DNA of 64,000 nucleotides from Rhodanobacteraceae bacterium ZG21-1 (GTDB lineage Bacteria > Pseudomonadota > Gammaproteobacteria > Xanthomonadales > Rhodanobacteraceae), in NCBI GenBank assembly GCA_021390615.1, contig JAJEJU010000021.1, positions 1 to 64,000 on the forward strand, read 5' to 3'. The notes under the pieces were generated by a model, which saw nothing but the letters and a program-made list of their open reading frames with translations, was not told the origin of the DNA and did not search any database. The translations under genes and the position numbers were made by a program. This document shows positions 34,772-43,420 of this stretch, in pieces (positions within the stretch are counted from its first letter, which is position 1; the number at the start of each line of letters is the position of its first letter).

Positions 34772-34931
34772 TGCGCTGCGCATGACGCAGGCTGCATTGT
34801 CGTCGCGACCGCGGTGGCGAGACTGTTGCCGCATGTTGTCAGCAGAGGTAGGCACGGCCGGCTGTTCGAGATGGGCTTCGCCGGAACAAGCGGGCATCAT
34901 GGCGATCCACTTGCCTCGCGATCCCCTGCCG

Positions 34932-35819
34932 ATGTCCCCGCACTCCCGTTTCGCTCCGGTCCTGCTCGCCGTCGGCGCCCTGCTGATCAGCATGGTCTCC
35001 TACCAGTGCGGAGCGAGCCTGGCCAAGCATCTGTTCCCGGTGGTCGGCGCACAGGGCGCCACCGCCTATCGGCTGGGCTTGAGCGCGTTGCTGCTGTGGC
35101 TGCTGCGGCGGCCGTGGCGTTCGTCGCCGGCCCGGCGCGACTGGCGCGCGCTATGGGGCTACGGCCTGGCCATGGGCGCCATGAACCTGGTGTTCTACAT
35201 GGCGCTGCGCACGATCCCGCTGGGCATTGCGGTGGCGCTGGAGTTCACCGGGCCGCTGGCACTGGCCCTGTTCGGCTCGCGGCGCCTGCTCGATTTCATA
35301 TGGATCGCGCTGGTGGTGGCCGGACTCGTGTTGCTGCTGCCGCTGCGCGGCCATGGGCAGACGCTCGATCCGGTGGGCGTGGGCTATGCGCTGGCGGCAG
35401 GCGTAGGCTGGGTGCTGTACATCGTGCTCGGGCAGAAGGCGGGCGCGGCCTACGGTGCGAATGCGGTCACCCTGGGCACCTCGATCGGCGCCCTGCTGGC
35501 GATTCCGGCCGGCGTCGCGCATGCCGGCGCGGCCCTGCTTTCGCCGAGCCTGCTGCCGTATGCGCTGGGCGTGGCGATACTCAGCTCGGCCTTGCCGTAT
35601 TCGCTGGAAATGGTGGCGCTGACCCGCCTGCCGGCGCGCACCTTCAGCACCTTGCTGAGCCTGGAGCCGGCCATCGCGGCCATCAGCGGCGCGGCCTTGC
35701 TCGACGAGCAGCTCAGCCTGCTGCAGTGGCTGGCCATCGTCGCGATCATCGTGGCCGCGGCGGGCACCGCGCTGAGCGTGCGGCGGCCGCCGCCGGCCGT
35801 CGAACCCCTGGCGAACTGA
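34932..35819 (+). CDS. EamA/RhtA-like drug/metabolite exporter
   Basis: 295-aa inner-membrane transporter with ten predicted helices in two EamA repeats (about 10-135 and 150-275). The overall pattern, including YRLGLSALLLWLLRRPW, FYMALRTIPLGIAVALEFTGPLALAL and the C-terminal repeat with SLEPAIAAISGAALLDEQLS, closely matches the RhtA threonine/homoserine exporter subgroup, though the substrate cannot be proved. ATG 34932 was chosen because it immediately precedes the first helix; ATG 34899 would add eleven polar residues and is a fair alternative. It converges on the SDR gene. Confidence 0.85.
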   Translation: MSPHSRFAPVLLAVGALLISMVSYQCGASLAKHLFPVVGAQGATAYRLGLSALLLWLLRRPWRSSPARRDWRALWGYGLAMGAMNLVFYMALRTIPLGIAVALEFTGPLALALFGSRRLLDFIWIALVVAGLVLLLPLRGHGQTLDPVGVGYALAAGVGWVLYIVLGQKAGAAYGANAVTLGTSIGALLAIPAGVAHAGAALLSPSLLPYALGVAILSSALPYSLEMVALTRLPARTFSTLLSLEPAIAAISGAALLDEQLSLLQWLAIVAIIVAAAGTALSVRRPPPAVEPLAN

Positions 35820-35875
35820 GCCGAGAGGGCGATTCGTCGCGAACCTGCCTGGTCGGAAAGGCGCGCGGCGTCGGC

Positions 35876-36643
35876 TCAGATCTGGGCCAGGCCGCCATCG
35901 ACGGCGAGTTCGCTCCCGGTGAGATAGGAACTGTCGCCGCTGGCGAGGAACCGCACGGCACGCGCCACTTCGACCGCTTCGCCCCAGCGCCCCAGCGGTA
36001 CCTGTGCGGCCACCCAGGCAGCGACCTGCGGATCCTCGACGGCAGCGCGGGTCAGCGAGGTGCGAATGGCGCCTGGGCTGATCGCATTGATGCGGATGCG
36101 CTTCGCCAGCACCCGCTCGTCGCCTGCCAGGGTCCGTGCAAGGCTGCGCACGGCAGCCTTGCTGGCCGCATACAGCGCATCGCCCGGACGGCCGCGCTGC
36201 TGCGCGGCCGAGCTGGTGAAAATCACCGATGCGCCTTCGGCCAGCCACGGAAAGGCATAGGCGAAGGCGTAAAACACACCCTTCAGATTGACACCCATCA
36301 ACTGGTCGAAAAAGGCTTCGTCGGTGGCCAGTGGATCGGGGCAGGCGGACAGGCCGGCATTGGCGAATAGGATGTCGATGCGGCCCCAGGTCTCGCCGAC
36401 GGCCTGCATCAAGCCATTCAGCTCGGCGGGGCGCGCCACGTCGACGGCAAAGGTCAGCGTTCCTTCGCCGAGAGTCGCACGGGCGGCTTGCAGATCCCGC
36501 TCGCTGCGGCCGGCGATCGCCACACGTGCACCCTGCGCATGGAATAGCTGGGCCGTCGCCAGGCCAATGCCGCGGCTGCCGCCGGTAATCACCGCCACCT
36601 TGCCCGCGAAGTCGCTTCCCGACATGTTTTTGCCATAAGTCAT
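35876..36643 (-). CDS. Short-chain dehydrogenase/reductase (SDR)
   Basis: 255-aa classical SDR that should oxidise or reduce a carbonyl/hydroxyl substrate with NAD(P)H. The glycine-rich cofactor motif TGGSRGIG, the NAG motif (LFANAG), the catalytic Ser (SSAAQQ) and the YAASK catalytic Tyr-Lys pair are present, as is the C-terminal SSYLTGSELAVDGG. The start is uncertain: ATG 36643 lies inside a palindromic operator, whereas ATG 36625, six codons further in, leaves the operator as promoter DNA. It is divergent from a TetR regulator that most likely controls it. Substrate unknown. Confidence 0.88.
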   Translation of the reverse strand: MTYGKNMSGSDFAGKVAVITGGSRGIGLATAQLFHAQGARVAIAGRSERDLQAARATLGEGTLTFAVDVARPAELNGLMQAVGETWGRIDILFANAGLSACPDPLATDEAFFDQLMGVNLKGVFYAFAYAFPWLAEGASVIFTSSAAQQRGRPGDALYAASKAAVRSLARTLAGDERVLAKRIRINAISPGAIRTSLTRAAVEDPQVAAWVAAQVPLGRWGEAVEVARAVRFLASGDSSYLTGSELAVDGGLAQI

Positions 36644-36656
36644 CAATCGATGACTT
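36637..36656. promoter_or_regulatory. Palindromic operator between SDR and TetR genes
   Basis: AAGTCATC (36637-36644) and GATGACTT (36649-36656) form a perfect 8-bp dyad with a 4-bp centre, the size of a TetR site. A half-site GATGAC recurs at 36693-36698. The dyad covers the longer SDR start codon, so binding would block transcription of SDR and probably of the regulator itself. Confidence 0.6.
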
Positions 36657-36731
36657 CAAGTATTCGGTCGTCCTTTGTCTGTGTCAACCACTGATGACAA
36701 AATGCGCGACCAGGCATGCAGGAATCGATAC

Positions 36732-37301
36732 ATGAAAAGCTCGCGAGAGCCGACTGGCCCCGCACGCAATGCCGCGCAGACACGCGAACGCATTCTTGCC
36801 GCAGCGCGCGTGCGCTTCTCGCGGCATAGCTACGAAAACGTGGGAACGCGCGACGTCGCCGCTGATGCCGGAGTCGATGCGGCCCTGGTGAGCCGCTATT
36901 TCGGCAGCAAGGAAAAGTTGTTTGCTGCAGTGATCGAAGGCGGCTTTCGCGTCGAAGAACATCTGTCGGAGCATTTGTCCGGCCTGGGCAAGCATCTGGT
37001 GGACCAGGTGCTGGGCGACGCCCGCGAGGCTGCGGGTTTCGACGCCTTGCGCGTGCTGCTGCGCGCCGCGGGCAATCCTGCCATCGCTCCGCTGGTGGCC
37101 GGGCAGTTCCAGCGGGAGTTCGTCAGGCCGCTCGCCCGCCTGTTGCGTGGACGCGACGCCGAGGCGCGTGCAGCGCTGATCGCCGCCTATGTGATCGGAC
37201 TGGCCACGATGCGGCACGGCCTGGATGCGCCTGCATGGACCGGTGCGTCCGGGCGCAAGGCGGCTGCGCTGGCCGCCGCGGCGATCCAGGCCTGCGTCTG
37301 A
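36732..37301 (+). CDS. TetR-family transcriptional regulator
   Basis: 189-aa regulator with an N-terminal TetR helix-turn-helix (about residues 15-60, including TRERILAAARVRFSRHSYENVGTRD, the DAALVSRYFGSKEKLF recognition region) and a C-terminal ligand-binding half resembling TetR_C_17-type domains. The start at ATG 36732 has AGGA eight nt before it; the more upstream ATG 36702 has no ribosome-binding site. Divergence from the SDR gene and the palindrome between them indicate it represses that gene. The inducer is unknown, possibly the SDR substrate or product. Confidence 0.88.
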   Translation: MKSSREPTGPARNAAQTRERILAAARVRFSRHSYENVGTRDVAADAGVDAALVSRYFGSKEKLFAAVIEGGFRVEEHLSEHLSGLGKHLVDQVLGDAREAAGFDALRVLLRAAGNPAIAPLVAGQFQREFVRPLARLLRGRDAEARAALIAAYVIGLATMRHGLDAPAWTGASGRKAAALAAAAIQACV

Positions 37302-37383
37302 TCCGGCGGGCGACTTGGGCGCCGGCCTGGAGATGGATCAGTGCGGCCGGATCGTGAAGCGTGGCCGGCGCGCGCCGGCGAAC

Positions 37384-38265
37384 TCAGCGCCGCCGCGAGC
37401 CGCGCAGGCTGTCCACCGAGAAACTGGCGATCTCGCCGCCGCCGCTCATGCGGCGCGACTGCCCGGGCGGCGGCCCCCAGGCATGCGCGGTCACCACTTC
37501 CCAGGTGGCGGGGATGCGGCCGTCCACGCGCATCTGCTCATAGGCGGCGAGCATGGCGCGGTAGTGCGACTTGCCGGTGAGATGCCGTTCGCGTGCGCGG
37601 TCGGCGTGGGTGGCGCCGAGGCCCTGCAGCTCCTTCAGCAGGGCGCGCGGCTCGCTGTAGGTCAGGGTGTAGCGGTCCACGTCGAGCACCGGATCGCGCA
37701 GGCCGGCGGAGACCATGGCGTCGCCGACGTCGTGCATGTCGAGGAAGCGGCTGACGTGCGACTGCTGGTCGACCGCGGCCCAGGCTGCGCGCAATTCGCG
37801 CAGCGTGTCCGGGCCGAAGGTGGAGAACACCAGCAGGCCGCCTGGCTTGAGCACGCGCACGCACTCGCCGAACAGCGCGGGCAGATCGTCGATCCACTGG
37901 AAGCACAGGTTGGAGTGCAGCACGTCCACGCTGTGGTCGGGCAGCGGCAGCGCGGTGGCCTCGGCGCACACGCGCTGGAACGGCTTCAGCCAGGCCACGT
38001 GGGATTTCGCCGCCTGCAGCATCGGCAGGGCCAGGTCCAGCGCCAGCACCTGCGCCTTCGGCCAGCGCTTCTTCAGCAGGGCGGTGCCGCGGCCGGTGCC
38101 GGCGCCGACGTCGATCACCCGCTCCGGCGGTTCCAGATAGAAACCCAGCCGTTCCAGCAGCAATTGCTGCACCTCGCGCTGCAGGGCGTCGTGCTGCTCG
38201 TAGCTGCGCGCGGCACGGCCGAAATGGCGGCGCACCAGCTGCCGGTCGATGTCGAAATCGCTCAT
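37384..38265 (-). CDS. bioC: Malonyl-ACP O-methyltransferase BioC
   Basis: 293-aa SAM-dependent methyltransferase that methylates malonyl-ACP, the first step in making the pimeloyl moiety of biotin through the fatty acid cycle. The SAM site VIDVGAGTGRGTALL (about 50-64), the LDLALPMLQAAK segment and the NLCFQWIDDLPALFGECVRVLKPGGLLVFSTFGPDTL block are typical. The start [19 protein letters not shown] fits BioC; the long in-frame extension upstream is bioH read in another frame. It overlaps the bioH stop by 4 nt. BioC and BioH act together, the latter cleaving the methyl ester at the end. Confidence 0.93.
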   Translation of the reverse strand: MSDFDIDRQLVRRHFGRAARSYEQHDALQREVQQLLLERLGFYLEPPERVIDVGAGTGRGTALLKKRWPKAQVLALDLALPMLQAAKSHVAWLKPFQRVCAEATALPLPDHSVDVLHSNLCFQWIDDLPALFGECVRVLKPGGLLVFSTFGPDTLRELRAAWAAVDQQSHVSRFLDMHDVGDAMVSAGLRDPVLDVDRYTLTYSEPRALLKELQGLGATHADRARERHLTGKSHYRAMLAAYEQMRVDGRIPATWEVVTAHAWGPPPGQSRRMSGGGEIASFSVDSLRGSRRR

Positions 38266-39053
38266 GCCGCGGCTCCCGCGACGTCGGCTTGCAGCCAGGG
38301 CTGCAGCGCCTGGGTCACTGCGTCGGCGTGGCCGAAGAAGGGCGCGTGGCCGGCATGTTCGATCTGTGTGTAAGTGCCGCCGCAGGCCTGCGCCGACCAC
38401 TGCATGGCTTCCGGATGCACCAGGCGATCGCGTCGCCCGGCCAGCCAGGCGCTGGGCCGATTCAGGCCGGGCAGGCCAGCACGCAGGTCGCTGTGCTCGA
38501 GCACCTCGATGCCCTGCTGCAGCGCGCTCAGCGTGGGTTCGCCGCGGGCGAAGGCCAGCGCGCGCAGCTGGCGCAGCTCGGCACGCGGATCGGCGCTGCC
38601 CATCGCCTCCAGCGCGAGGAAGCGCTCCAGCGTGGCGTGATAGTCGGTTTCCAGGTCGGTGGCGAGCTGGCGCACCAGGGAGGCGTCGTTGCCGTACGGC
38701 CAGTCCTCGCTGCGCACGAAGCGTGGCGTCGCGCACAACATGGCCAGCCCGTGCACGCGCTGCGGCAGGTTCAGCGCGGCGCTCAGCGCGACCAGTCCGC
38801 CCAGCGACCAGCCCAGCCAGCGCGCCGGCGGCACCGCCGCGGCGATCGCCTCAGCGCAGCGTTGCGGTTCCAGCGACAGCGTGCTGTCGCGCGAATGGCC
38901 GTGGCCGGGCAAGTCCACCACGTACATGGTGCAGCGCTCACGCAGCAGCTCGACCAGCGGTGCGAACACGCCGCCGTGCATGGCCCAGCCGTGCAGCATC
39001 ACCAGCGGCACTGGGCCCTGGCCGATCACCTCGATATGCAGGGCGGTGCTCAT
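38262..39053 (-). CDS. bioH: Pimeloyl-ACP methyl ester esterase BioH
   Basis: 263-aa alpha/beta hydrolase that demethylates pimeloyl-ACP methyl ester to release the precursor for BioF. The oxyanion HGW motif is at residues 21-23, the nucleophile elbow GWSLGG carries Ser83, and an Asp region ([11 protein letters not shown]) and a catalytic His ([11 protein letters not shown]) follow. It sits between trhO and bioC with 4-nt overlaps on both sides, so all three are translationally coupled. Its presence beside bioC supports the BioH rather than another alpha/beta-hydrolase function. Confidence 0.93.
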   Translation of the reverse strand: MSTALHIEVIGQGPVPLVMLHGWAMHGGVFAPLVELLRERCTMYVVDLPGHGHSRDSTLSLEPQRCAEAIAAAVPPARWLGWSLGGLVALSAALNLPQRVHGLAMLCATPRFVRSEDWPYGNDASLVRQLATDLETDYHATLERFLALEAMGSADPRAELRQLRALAFARGEPTLSALQQGIEVLEHSDLRAGLPGLNRPSAWLAGRRDRLVHPEAMQWSAQACGGTYTQIEHAGHAPFFGHADAVTQALQPWLQADVAGAAA

Positions 39054-39799
39054 GCGGCGTCCGCCTCCGTGCCGGTCGGCGCCAGGCCCGGATCGAGCGC
39101 GCCGCGTTCGTCGAACACGAAGCAGTCGCCCTGCCAGTGCGCGCCGCCGGTCTCCTCGAAGTACTTCAGGATGCCGCCCTCGAGCTGGTAGACCCGTTCG
39201 ATGCCGAGTGACTGCATGTGCAGGGCGGCCTTCTCGCAGCGGATGCCGCCGGTGCAGTACGACACCACCGTCTTGTCCTGGAAGCGCTCGCGGTCGGCGG
39301 CGACGGCGGCCGGGAACTCGGTGAAGCTGGCCAGCCGGTAGTCCAGTGCCTGCGGAAATTTGCCCACGTCGGTTTCGTAGGCGTTGCGCGTGTCGAGCAG
39401 CAGTACGTCGCGGCCGTCGTCATCGTGACCTTGATCCAGCCAGCGCTTCAGCGTGGGCGCATCCAGCGCCGCCGCGCGCCCGCCCTCGGGGCGGATGGTC
39501 GGCAGGCGCATGGTGATGATCTCCTTCTTCAGGCGCACGCGCAGGCGCCCGAACGGGATCTGTTCGGAGATCGATTCCTTCGCGCTCAGCCCGGCGAAGC
39601 GCGGATCCTCGCGCAGCCAGTCCATGAAGGCGTCCACCGCGGCGCGCGGTCCGGCCAGGAACAGGTTGATGCCTTCCGGCGCGAGCAGGATGGTGCCTTT
39701 CAGCGCCAGCGCGGTGCAGCGCTCGAGCAGGCGTTCGCGCAGCGCGGGCAGCTCGTCCAGGCTGACGAAGCGATAGGCCGAGAGATTGACGATCGACAT
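39050..39799 (-). CDS. trhO: tRNA uridine(34) hydroxylase TrhO (rhodanese family)
   Basis: 249-aa protein of the YceA/TrhO (UPF0176) family, which hydroxylates U34 of certain tRNAs to 5-hydroxyuridine. An N-terminal domain (about 1-90, with [18 protein letters not shown]) is followed by a rhodanese fold (125-230) whose active-site loop is [13 protein letters not shown] with Cys182. It begins a minus-strand unit and overlaps bioH by 4 nt, so the tRNA-modification and biotin genes are co-expressed. A TATAAT element lies 24-29 nt before the ATG. Metabolic linkage is not evident from the sequence. Confidence 0.94.
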   Translation of the reverse strand: MSIVNLSAYRFVSLDELPALRERLLERCTALALKGTILLAPEGINLFLAGPRAAVDAFMDWLREDPRFAGLSAKESISEQIPFGRLRVRLKKEIITMRLPTIRPEGGRAAALDAPTLKRWLDQGHDDDGRDVLLLDTRNAYETDVGKFPQALDYRLASFTEFPAAVAADRERFQDKTVVSYCTGGIRCEKAALHMQSLGIERVYQLEGGILKYFEETGGAHWQGDCFVFDERGALDPGLAPTGTEADAA

Positions 39800-39823
39800 G
39801 GGAAAAGACGCTCAGGGCAGCGA

Positions 39824-39829
39824 ATTATA
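39824..39829 (-). promoter_or_regulatory. -10 element of trhO-bioH-bioC
   Basis: A perfect TATAAT on the minus strand, with a predicted start about 18 nt before the ATG. The -35 region is not a good match to TTGACA. No BirA-like dyad is present here, unlike at bioB. Confidence 0.55.
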
Positions 39830-39923
39830 GTGACAGCCGCACGTGCCTGCTGCACGATGGCGCGTCCCCGCCGCGCGGGGGCCGGGGATTGCACGGAACA
39901 TCGCAAGGAACAGGGAGACGTCC

Positions 39924-40439
39924 ATGAGCGAATGCAGCAACTGCGGGAAATTCATTCTGTTCGGCGGGCGCACGCTGGACGGCCAGCGCTACTGCGGCAG
40001 CGCCTGCGCCCAGCGCCATCCGCTGCTGCGCTCGGCCGAGCGCGTGCCGGCCCAGGTACTGCAGCAGTACGTCGAGCAATGGCGCAAGGACGCCTGCCCG
40101 CAATGCAAGCGGAAAGGCGAGCCGCTCGACGTCTACGCGCATCACCGCGTGCATTCCTTCATCCTGATGACGCAGTGGAGCACGCAGCGCCAGGTGTCCT
40201 GCCGCCGCTGCGGCCGGCGCAGCCAGCTGCTGAGCACGCTGTATTCCGCCACCTTGGGCTGGTGGGGCATGCCCTGGGGCTTGCTGGTGACGCCGATCCA
40301 GGTCGGCCGCAATGTCGTCGGCCTGTTTCGCCCGACGCCGCAGCGCGCCTCGCCGGCCTTCGAGCGGCTGGTCCGGCTGCAGCTGGCCCAGCATCAGCTG
40401 AAGCTCGAGGCGCAGCAGGCTCAGCTGCCGGCGGCCTGA
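39924..40439 (+). CDS. Uncharacterised zinc-ribbon protein
   Basis: 171-aa protein with three putative zinc-binding pairs: CSNC near residues 4-7 followed by YCGSAC (about 24-28), CPQC near 60, and SCRRC near 93. A hydrophobic, aromatic segment (LYSATLGWWGMPWGLLVTPIQVG) follows at about 103-127 and may anchor it to a membrane or fold against one. The C-terminus is helical and Gln-rich. The start ATG 39924 has an AGGGAG site just before; upstream in-frame sequence lacks cysteines and looks spurious. No family is recognised and nothing in the context gives a role. It converges on ilvA. Confidence 0.65.
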   Translation: MSECSNCGKFILFGGRTLDGQRYCGSACAQRHPLLRSAERVPAQVLQQYVEQWRKDACPQCKRKGEPLDVYAHHRVHSFILMTQWSTQRQVSCRRCGRRSQLLSTLYSATLGWWGMPWGLLVTPIQVGRNVVGLFRPTPQRASPAFERLVRLQLAQHQLKLEAQQAQLPAA

Positions 40440-40471
40440 CCTTCGCACGGCAGGATGGCGGCGAAAGCGCC

Positions 40472-42004
40472 TCATTCGCGCAGCAGCAGCCGGTAGGCGG
40501 GATTGTCGCTTTCGTCCCAGTGTGGATAGCCGAGGCCGCCCAGAAACTGCTGGAAAGCCGGACGTTCCTGCGCCGGCACCTGAATGCCGACCAGGATGCG
40601 ACCGTAGTCCGCGCCCTGGTTGCGGTAGTGGAACAGGCTGATGTTCCAGCTCGGCTGCATGCGGTTGAGGAAGCGCCCCAGCGCGCCGGGGCGTTCGGGG
40701 AAATCGAAGCGGTAGAGCAGCTCGTCGGCGGCCAGCGCGGAGCGCCCGCCGATCATGTGGCGCAGGTGCAGTTTGGCCAGTTCGTCGTGGGTGAGATCGA
40801 GCGCGGCGAAGCCCTGCCCGCGGAAAGCTTCGGCCAGCACTTCGTTCTCGCCGTGGCTGGCGGTGCGGATGCCGACGAAGATATGCGCCTGCCGCGCGTC
40901 AGCGATGCGGTAGTTGAACTCGGTGACGCTGCGCTCGCCCAGCAGCGCGCAGAAGCGGCGGAAGCTGCCGCGCTCCTCGGGAATGGTCACCGCGAACACC
41001 GCCTCGCGCTGCTCGCCCACCTCGGCGCGCTCGGCGACGAAGCGCAGGCGGTCGAAGTTGAGGTTGGCGCCGGAGGCGACCGCCACCAGGCTGCAGTCGC
41101 GCAGGCCATGCGCGGCGACGTACTGCTTGAGGCCGGCCAGGGCCAGCGCGCCGGCGGGTTCCAGCACGCTGCGGGTGTCCTGGAACACGTCCTTGATCGC
41201 TGCGCAAATGGCATCGGTGTCCACCCGCAGCATCGCATCGACATGGCTGCGGCATAGCGCGTAGGTGTGCTCGCCGACCTGCTTCACCGCGGTGCCGTCG
41301 GAGAACAGCCCGACCTCGTCCAGGTTCACGCGCTGCTGCATTTCCAGCGAGCGCGCCATCGCATCCGAGTCGGCGGTCTGCACGCCGATCAGGCGCACCT
41401 CGGGACGCAGCGCCTTGACGTAGGCGGCCACCCCGGCGAGCAGACCGCCGCCGCCGACCGGCACGAAGATCGCATGCAGCGGCTCGCTGTGCTGGCGCAG
41501 GATCTCCATGCCCACCGTGGCCTGCCCGGCGATCACGTCGAGGTCGTCGAACGGATGCACGAAGCTCAGGCCCTGCTCGCGCTGCAGCCGCGCGGCCTCG
41601 GCCTGCGCATCGCTGTACGACTCGCCGGCCAGGCGCACCTCGACCATCGCGCCGCCGAAGTGGCGCACCGCATCGACCTTCACCTGCGGTGCGGTCACCG
41701 GCATCACGATGACCGCGCGGATGCCGAGCCGGGCGGCGGCCAGCGCCACGCCCTGCGCGTGATTGCCGGCCGAGGCGGCGATCACCCCGCGCGCCCGCTG
41801 CGCCGCATCGAGCGCGATCATCTTGTTGTAGGCGCCGCGCAGCTTGAAGGAGAACACCGGCTGGTTGTCCTCGCGCTTCAGCCACACTTGGTTGCCCAGG
41901 CGGGCCGACAGGGCCGGCGCGTAGTCCAGTTCGGTTTCGCGGGCGACGTCGTAGACGCGCGCGTTGAGCACGCGGCGCAGCAGGTCGTGATGGCTATCGG
42001 TCAT
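40472..42004 (-). CDS. ilvA: Threonine ammonia-lyase, biosynthetic (IlvA)
   Basis: 510-aa PLP enzyme that deaminates threonine to 2-oxobutanoate, the committed step to isoleucine. The PLP lysine is Lys54 in SFKLRGAYNK. The SAGNHAQGVALAA loop and the GGGGLLAG phosphate-binding loop are present. The C-terminal third carries two ACT-like regulatory modules (RGSFRRFCALLGERSVTEFNYR and RPGALGRFLNRM), so it should be feedback-controlled by isoleucine like E. coli IlvA, whose 514-residue length it matches. The start was set at ATG 42004; ATG 42016 four codons earlier is possible. It lies 191 nt downstream of bioF on the same strand and is outside the ilv-leu operon at 51-62 kb. Confidence 0.95.
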   Translation of the reverse strand: MTDSHHDLLRRVLNARVYDVARETELDYAPALSARLGNQVWLKREDNQPVFSFKLRGAYNKMIALDAAQRARGVIAASAGNHAQGVALAAARLGIRAVIVMPVTAPQVKVDAVRHFGGAMVEVRLAGESYSDAQAEAARLQREQGLSFVHPFDDLDVIAGQATVGMEILRQHSEPLHAIFVPVGGGGLLAGVAAYVKALRPEVRLIGVQTADSDAMARSLEMQQRVNLDEVGLFSDGTAVKQVGEHTYALCRSHVDAMLRVDTDAICAAIKDVFQDTRSVLEPAGALALAGLKQYVAAHGLRDCSLVAVASGANLNFDRLRFVAERAEVGEQREAVFAVTIPEERGSFRRFCALLGERSVTEFNYRIADARQAHIFVGIRTASHGENEVLAEAFRGQGFAALDLTHDELAKLHLRHMIGGRSALAADELLYRFDFPERPGALGRFLNRMQPSWNISLFHYRNQGADYGRILVGIQVPAQERPAFQQFLGGLGYPHWDESDNPAYRLLLRE

Positions 42005-42195
42005 GGTGGCGTGCATGCGGGAGCGGACGATCGAAAGCCATGCTCCCAGAGCGGCGCCGGCGCGTCGAGGCCGGCTGCGCGTGAGACCGGGGGTTTCGCA
42101 TCGCGCGTCGCCGCGCGCCGGCGTCGCCGGTCTGTGGCGCATGTCGCCGCGCGTGCCAGCCGTTGTCGGATGGCAGCAACCTGGTCGAGCGCAGC

Positions 42196-43380
42196 TCAGG
42201 CATGCGCCGTGGTCGCCAGCACTTCGGACAGCGCCTGCAGCAGGCGGTCGATCTGCTCGTCGGTATGCTCCGCGGAAAGCGCGATGCGCAGCCGGGCCTG
42301 GCCTTGCGGCACGGTGGGCGGTCGGATCGCGCCAACCAGCAGGCCGCGCTGCTGCAAGGCTTCGGACACCTGCAGCACGGTGTCGGCGGCGCCCAGCCGC
42401 AGCGGCTGGATCGCCGTCGCCGAGGGCAGCAGCGGCAGGCCGAGCTGATCGGCGCCGGCGCGGAAGCGGGCGATGCGCGCCTGCAGGCGTTCGCGGCGTG
42501 CCTCGTCGCCACTGGCCAGGCGCAGCGCCGCGCGGGTGGCGGCCGCCAGCGCGGGCGGCAAGGCGGTGGTGTAGATGTGGGTGCGCGCGAACTGCGCGAT
42601 GCCGTCGATCAGCTCCGCTTCGCCGGCAATGAAGGCGCCGACGCTGCCCAGCGCCTTGCCCAGCGTGCCCATCAGCAATGGTGCCTGCCGCTGGTCCAGG
42701 CCGGCGGCGATCAGGCTGCCGGCGCCGCGCGGCCCCAGCACGCCCAGGCCGTGTGCATCGTCGACCAGCAGCAAGGCCTGCTGGCGCTGCGCCAGCGCAG
42801 CCAGCTCGCGCAGCGGCGCGACGTCGCCGTCCATGCTGAATACGCCGTCGGTGGCCAGCAGCGCCGCCGCCTGCGGGCGGCTGTCGAGCTGGCGCGCCGC
42901 GCCGTCGACGTCGCCGTGCGGGTAGCGCTTCAGCTCGGCACCGGCGAGCGCGGCGGCGTCGAGCAGGCTGGCGTGGTTGAGCTTGTCCTGCACGCACAGG
43001 TCGCCGCGCGCGAGCAGGGCCTGCAGGACGCCGAGATTGGCCGCGTAGCCGCTGGTGAACAGCAGCGCTCGCTCGCGCCCGGTCCAGGCGGCCAGCTCTT
43101 CCTCGAGCAGGGCGTGCTCGCGGTGATGGCCGCTGATCAGGGCGGAAGCCGTGCTGCCCACGCCGCTGGCGGCCGCGGCGCGCTGCAGCGCGAGGATCAG
43201 CTCGGGGTGGCGCGCCAGGCCCAGGTAGTCATTGCTGCAGAAGGCGATGTAGCGGCGGCCGTCGATCCAGATCGCGGTGGCTTCGGCGGCCTCGACGCTG
43301 CGCGTGCGGCGCAGCAGCGACTGGCGCAGGCGTTCCTCGCAGCGCGCGACCAGGCGCTGGCGCAGCTCGGGCCGGCTCAT
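42196..43380 (-). CDS. bioF: 8-amino-7-oxononanoate synthase BioF
   Basis: 394-aa PLP-dependent alpha-oxoamine synthase that condenses pimeloyl-ACP with alanine to give KAPA in the biotin pathway. Key features: SNDYLGLARHP near the N-terminus, SGHHREH around residue 85, the VDDAHGLGVLG PLP-aspartate region and the Schiff-base lysine in TLGKALGSVGAF (Lys242). Length and sequence match BioF rather than other members of the oxoamine synthase group. It begins 40 nt after bioB and is probably its operon partner behind the BirA-like operator. Confidence 0.95.
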   Translation of the reverse strand: MSRPELRQRLVARCEERLRQSLLRRTRSVEAAEATAIWIDGRRYIAFCSNDYLGLARHPELILALQRAAAASGVGSTASALISGHHREHALLEEELAAWTGRERALLFTSGYAANLGVLQALLARGDLCVQDKLNHASLLDAAALAGAELKRYPHGDVDGAARQLDSRPQAAALLATDGVFSMDGDVAPLRELAALAQRQQALLLVDDAHGLGVLGPRGAGSLIAAGLDQRQAPLLMGTLGKALGSVGAFIAGEAELIDGIAQFARTHIYTTALPPALAAATRAALRLASGDEARRERLQARIARFRAGADQLGLPLLPSATAIQPLRLGAADTVLQVSEALQQRGLLVGAIRPPTVPQGQARLRIALSAEHTDEQIDRLLQALSEVLATTAHA

Positions 43381-43420
43381 GCCGGCCGCGGACCGCGCGC
43401 AAGCGCCTCGACGCGATGAC

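Larger units (their letters stand above)
34091..34931. other. Long gene-free region upstream of the EamA transporter
   Basis: About 840 nt with no credible gene. It holds a pair of direct repeats with palindromic core (34540-34568), two strong minus-strand intrinsic terminators (34568-34590, 34738-34771) and a dyad TGTAGG-N6-CCTACA (34716-34733), each annotated separately. Open frames across it have no start signals or recognisable products. Confidence 0.6.
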
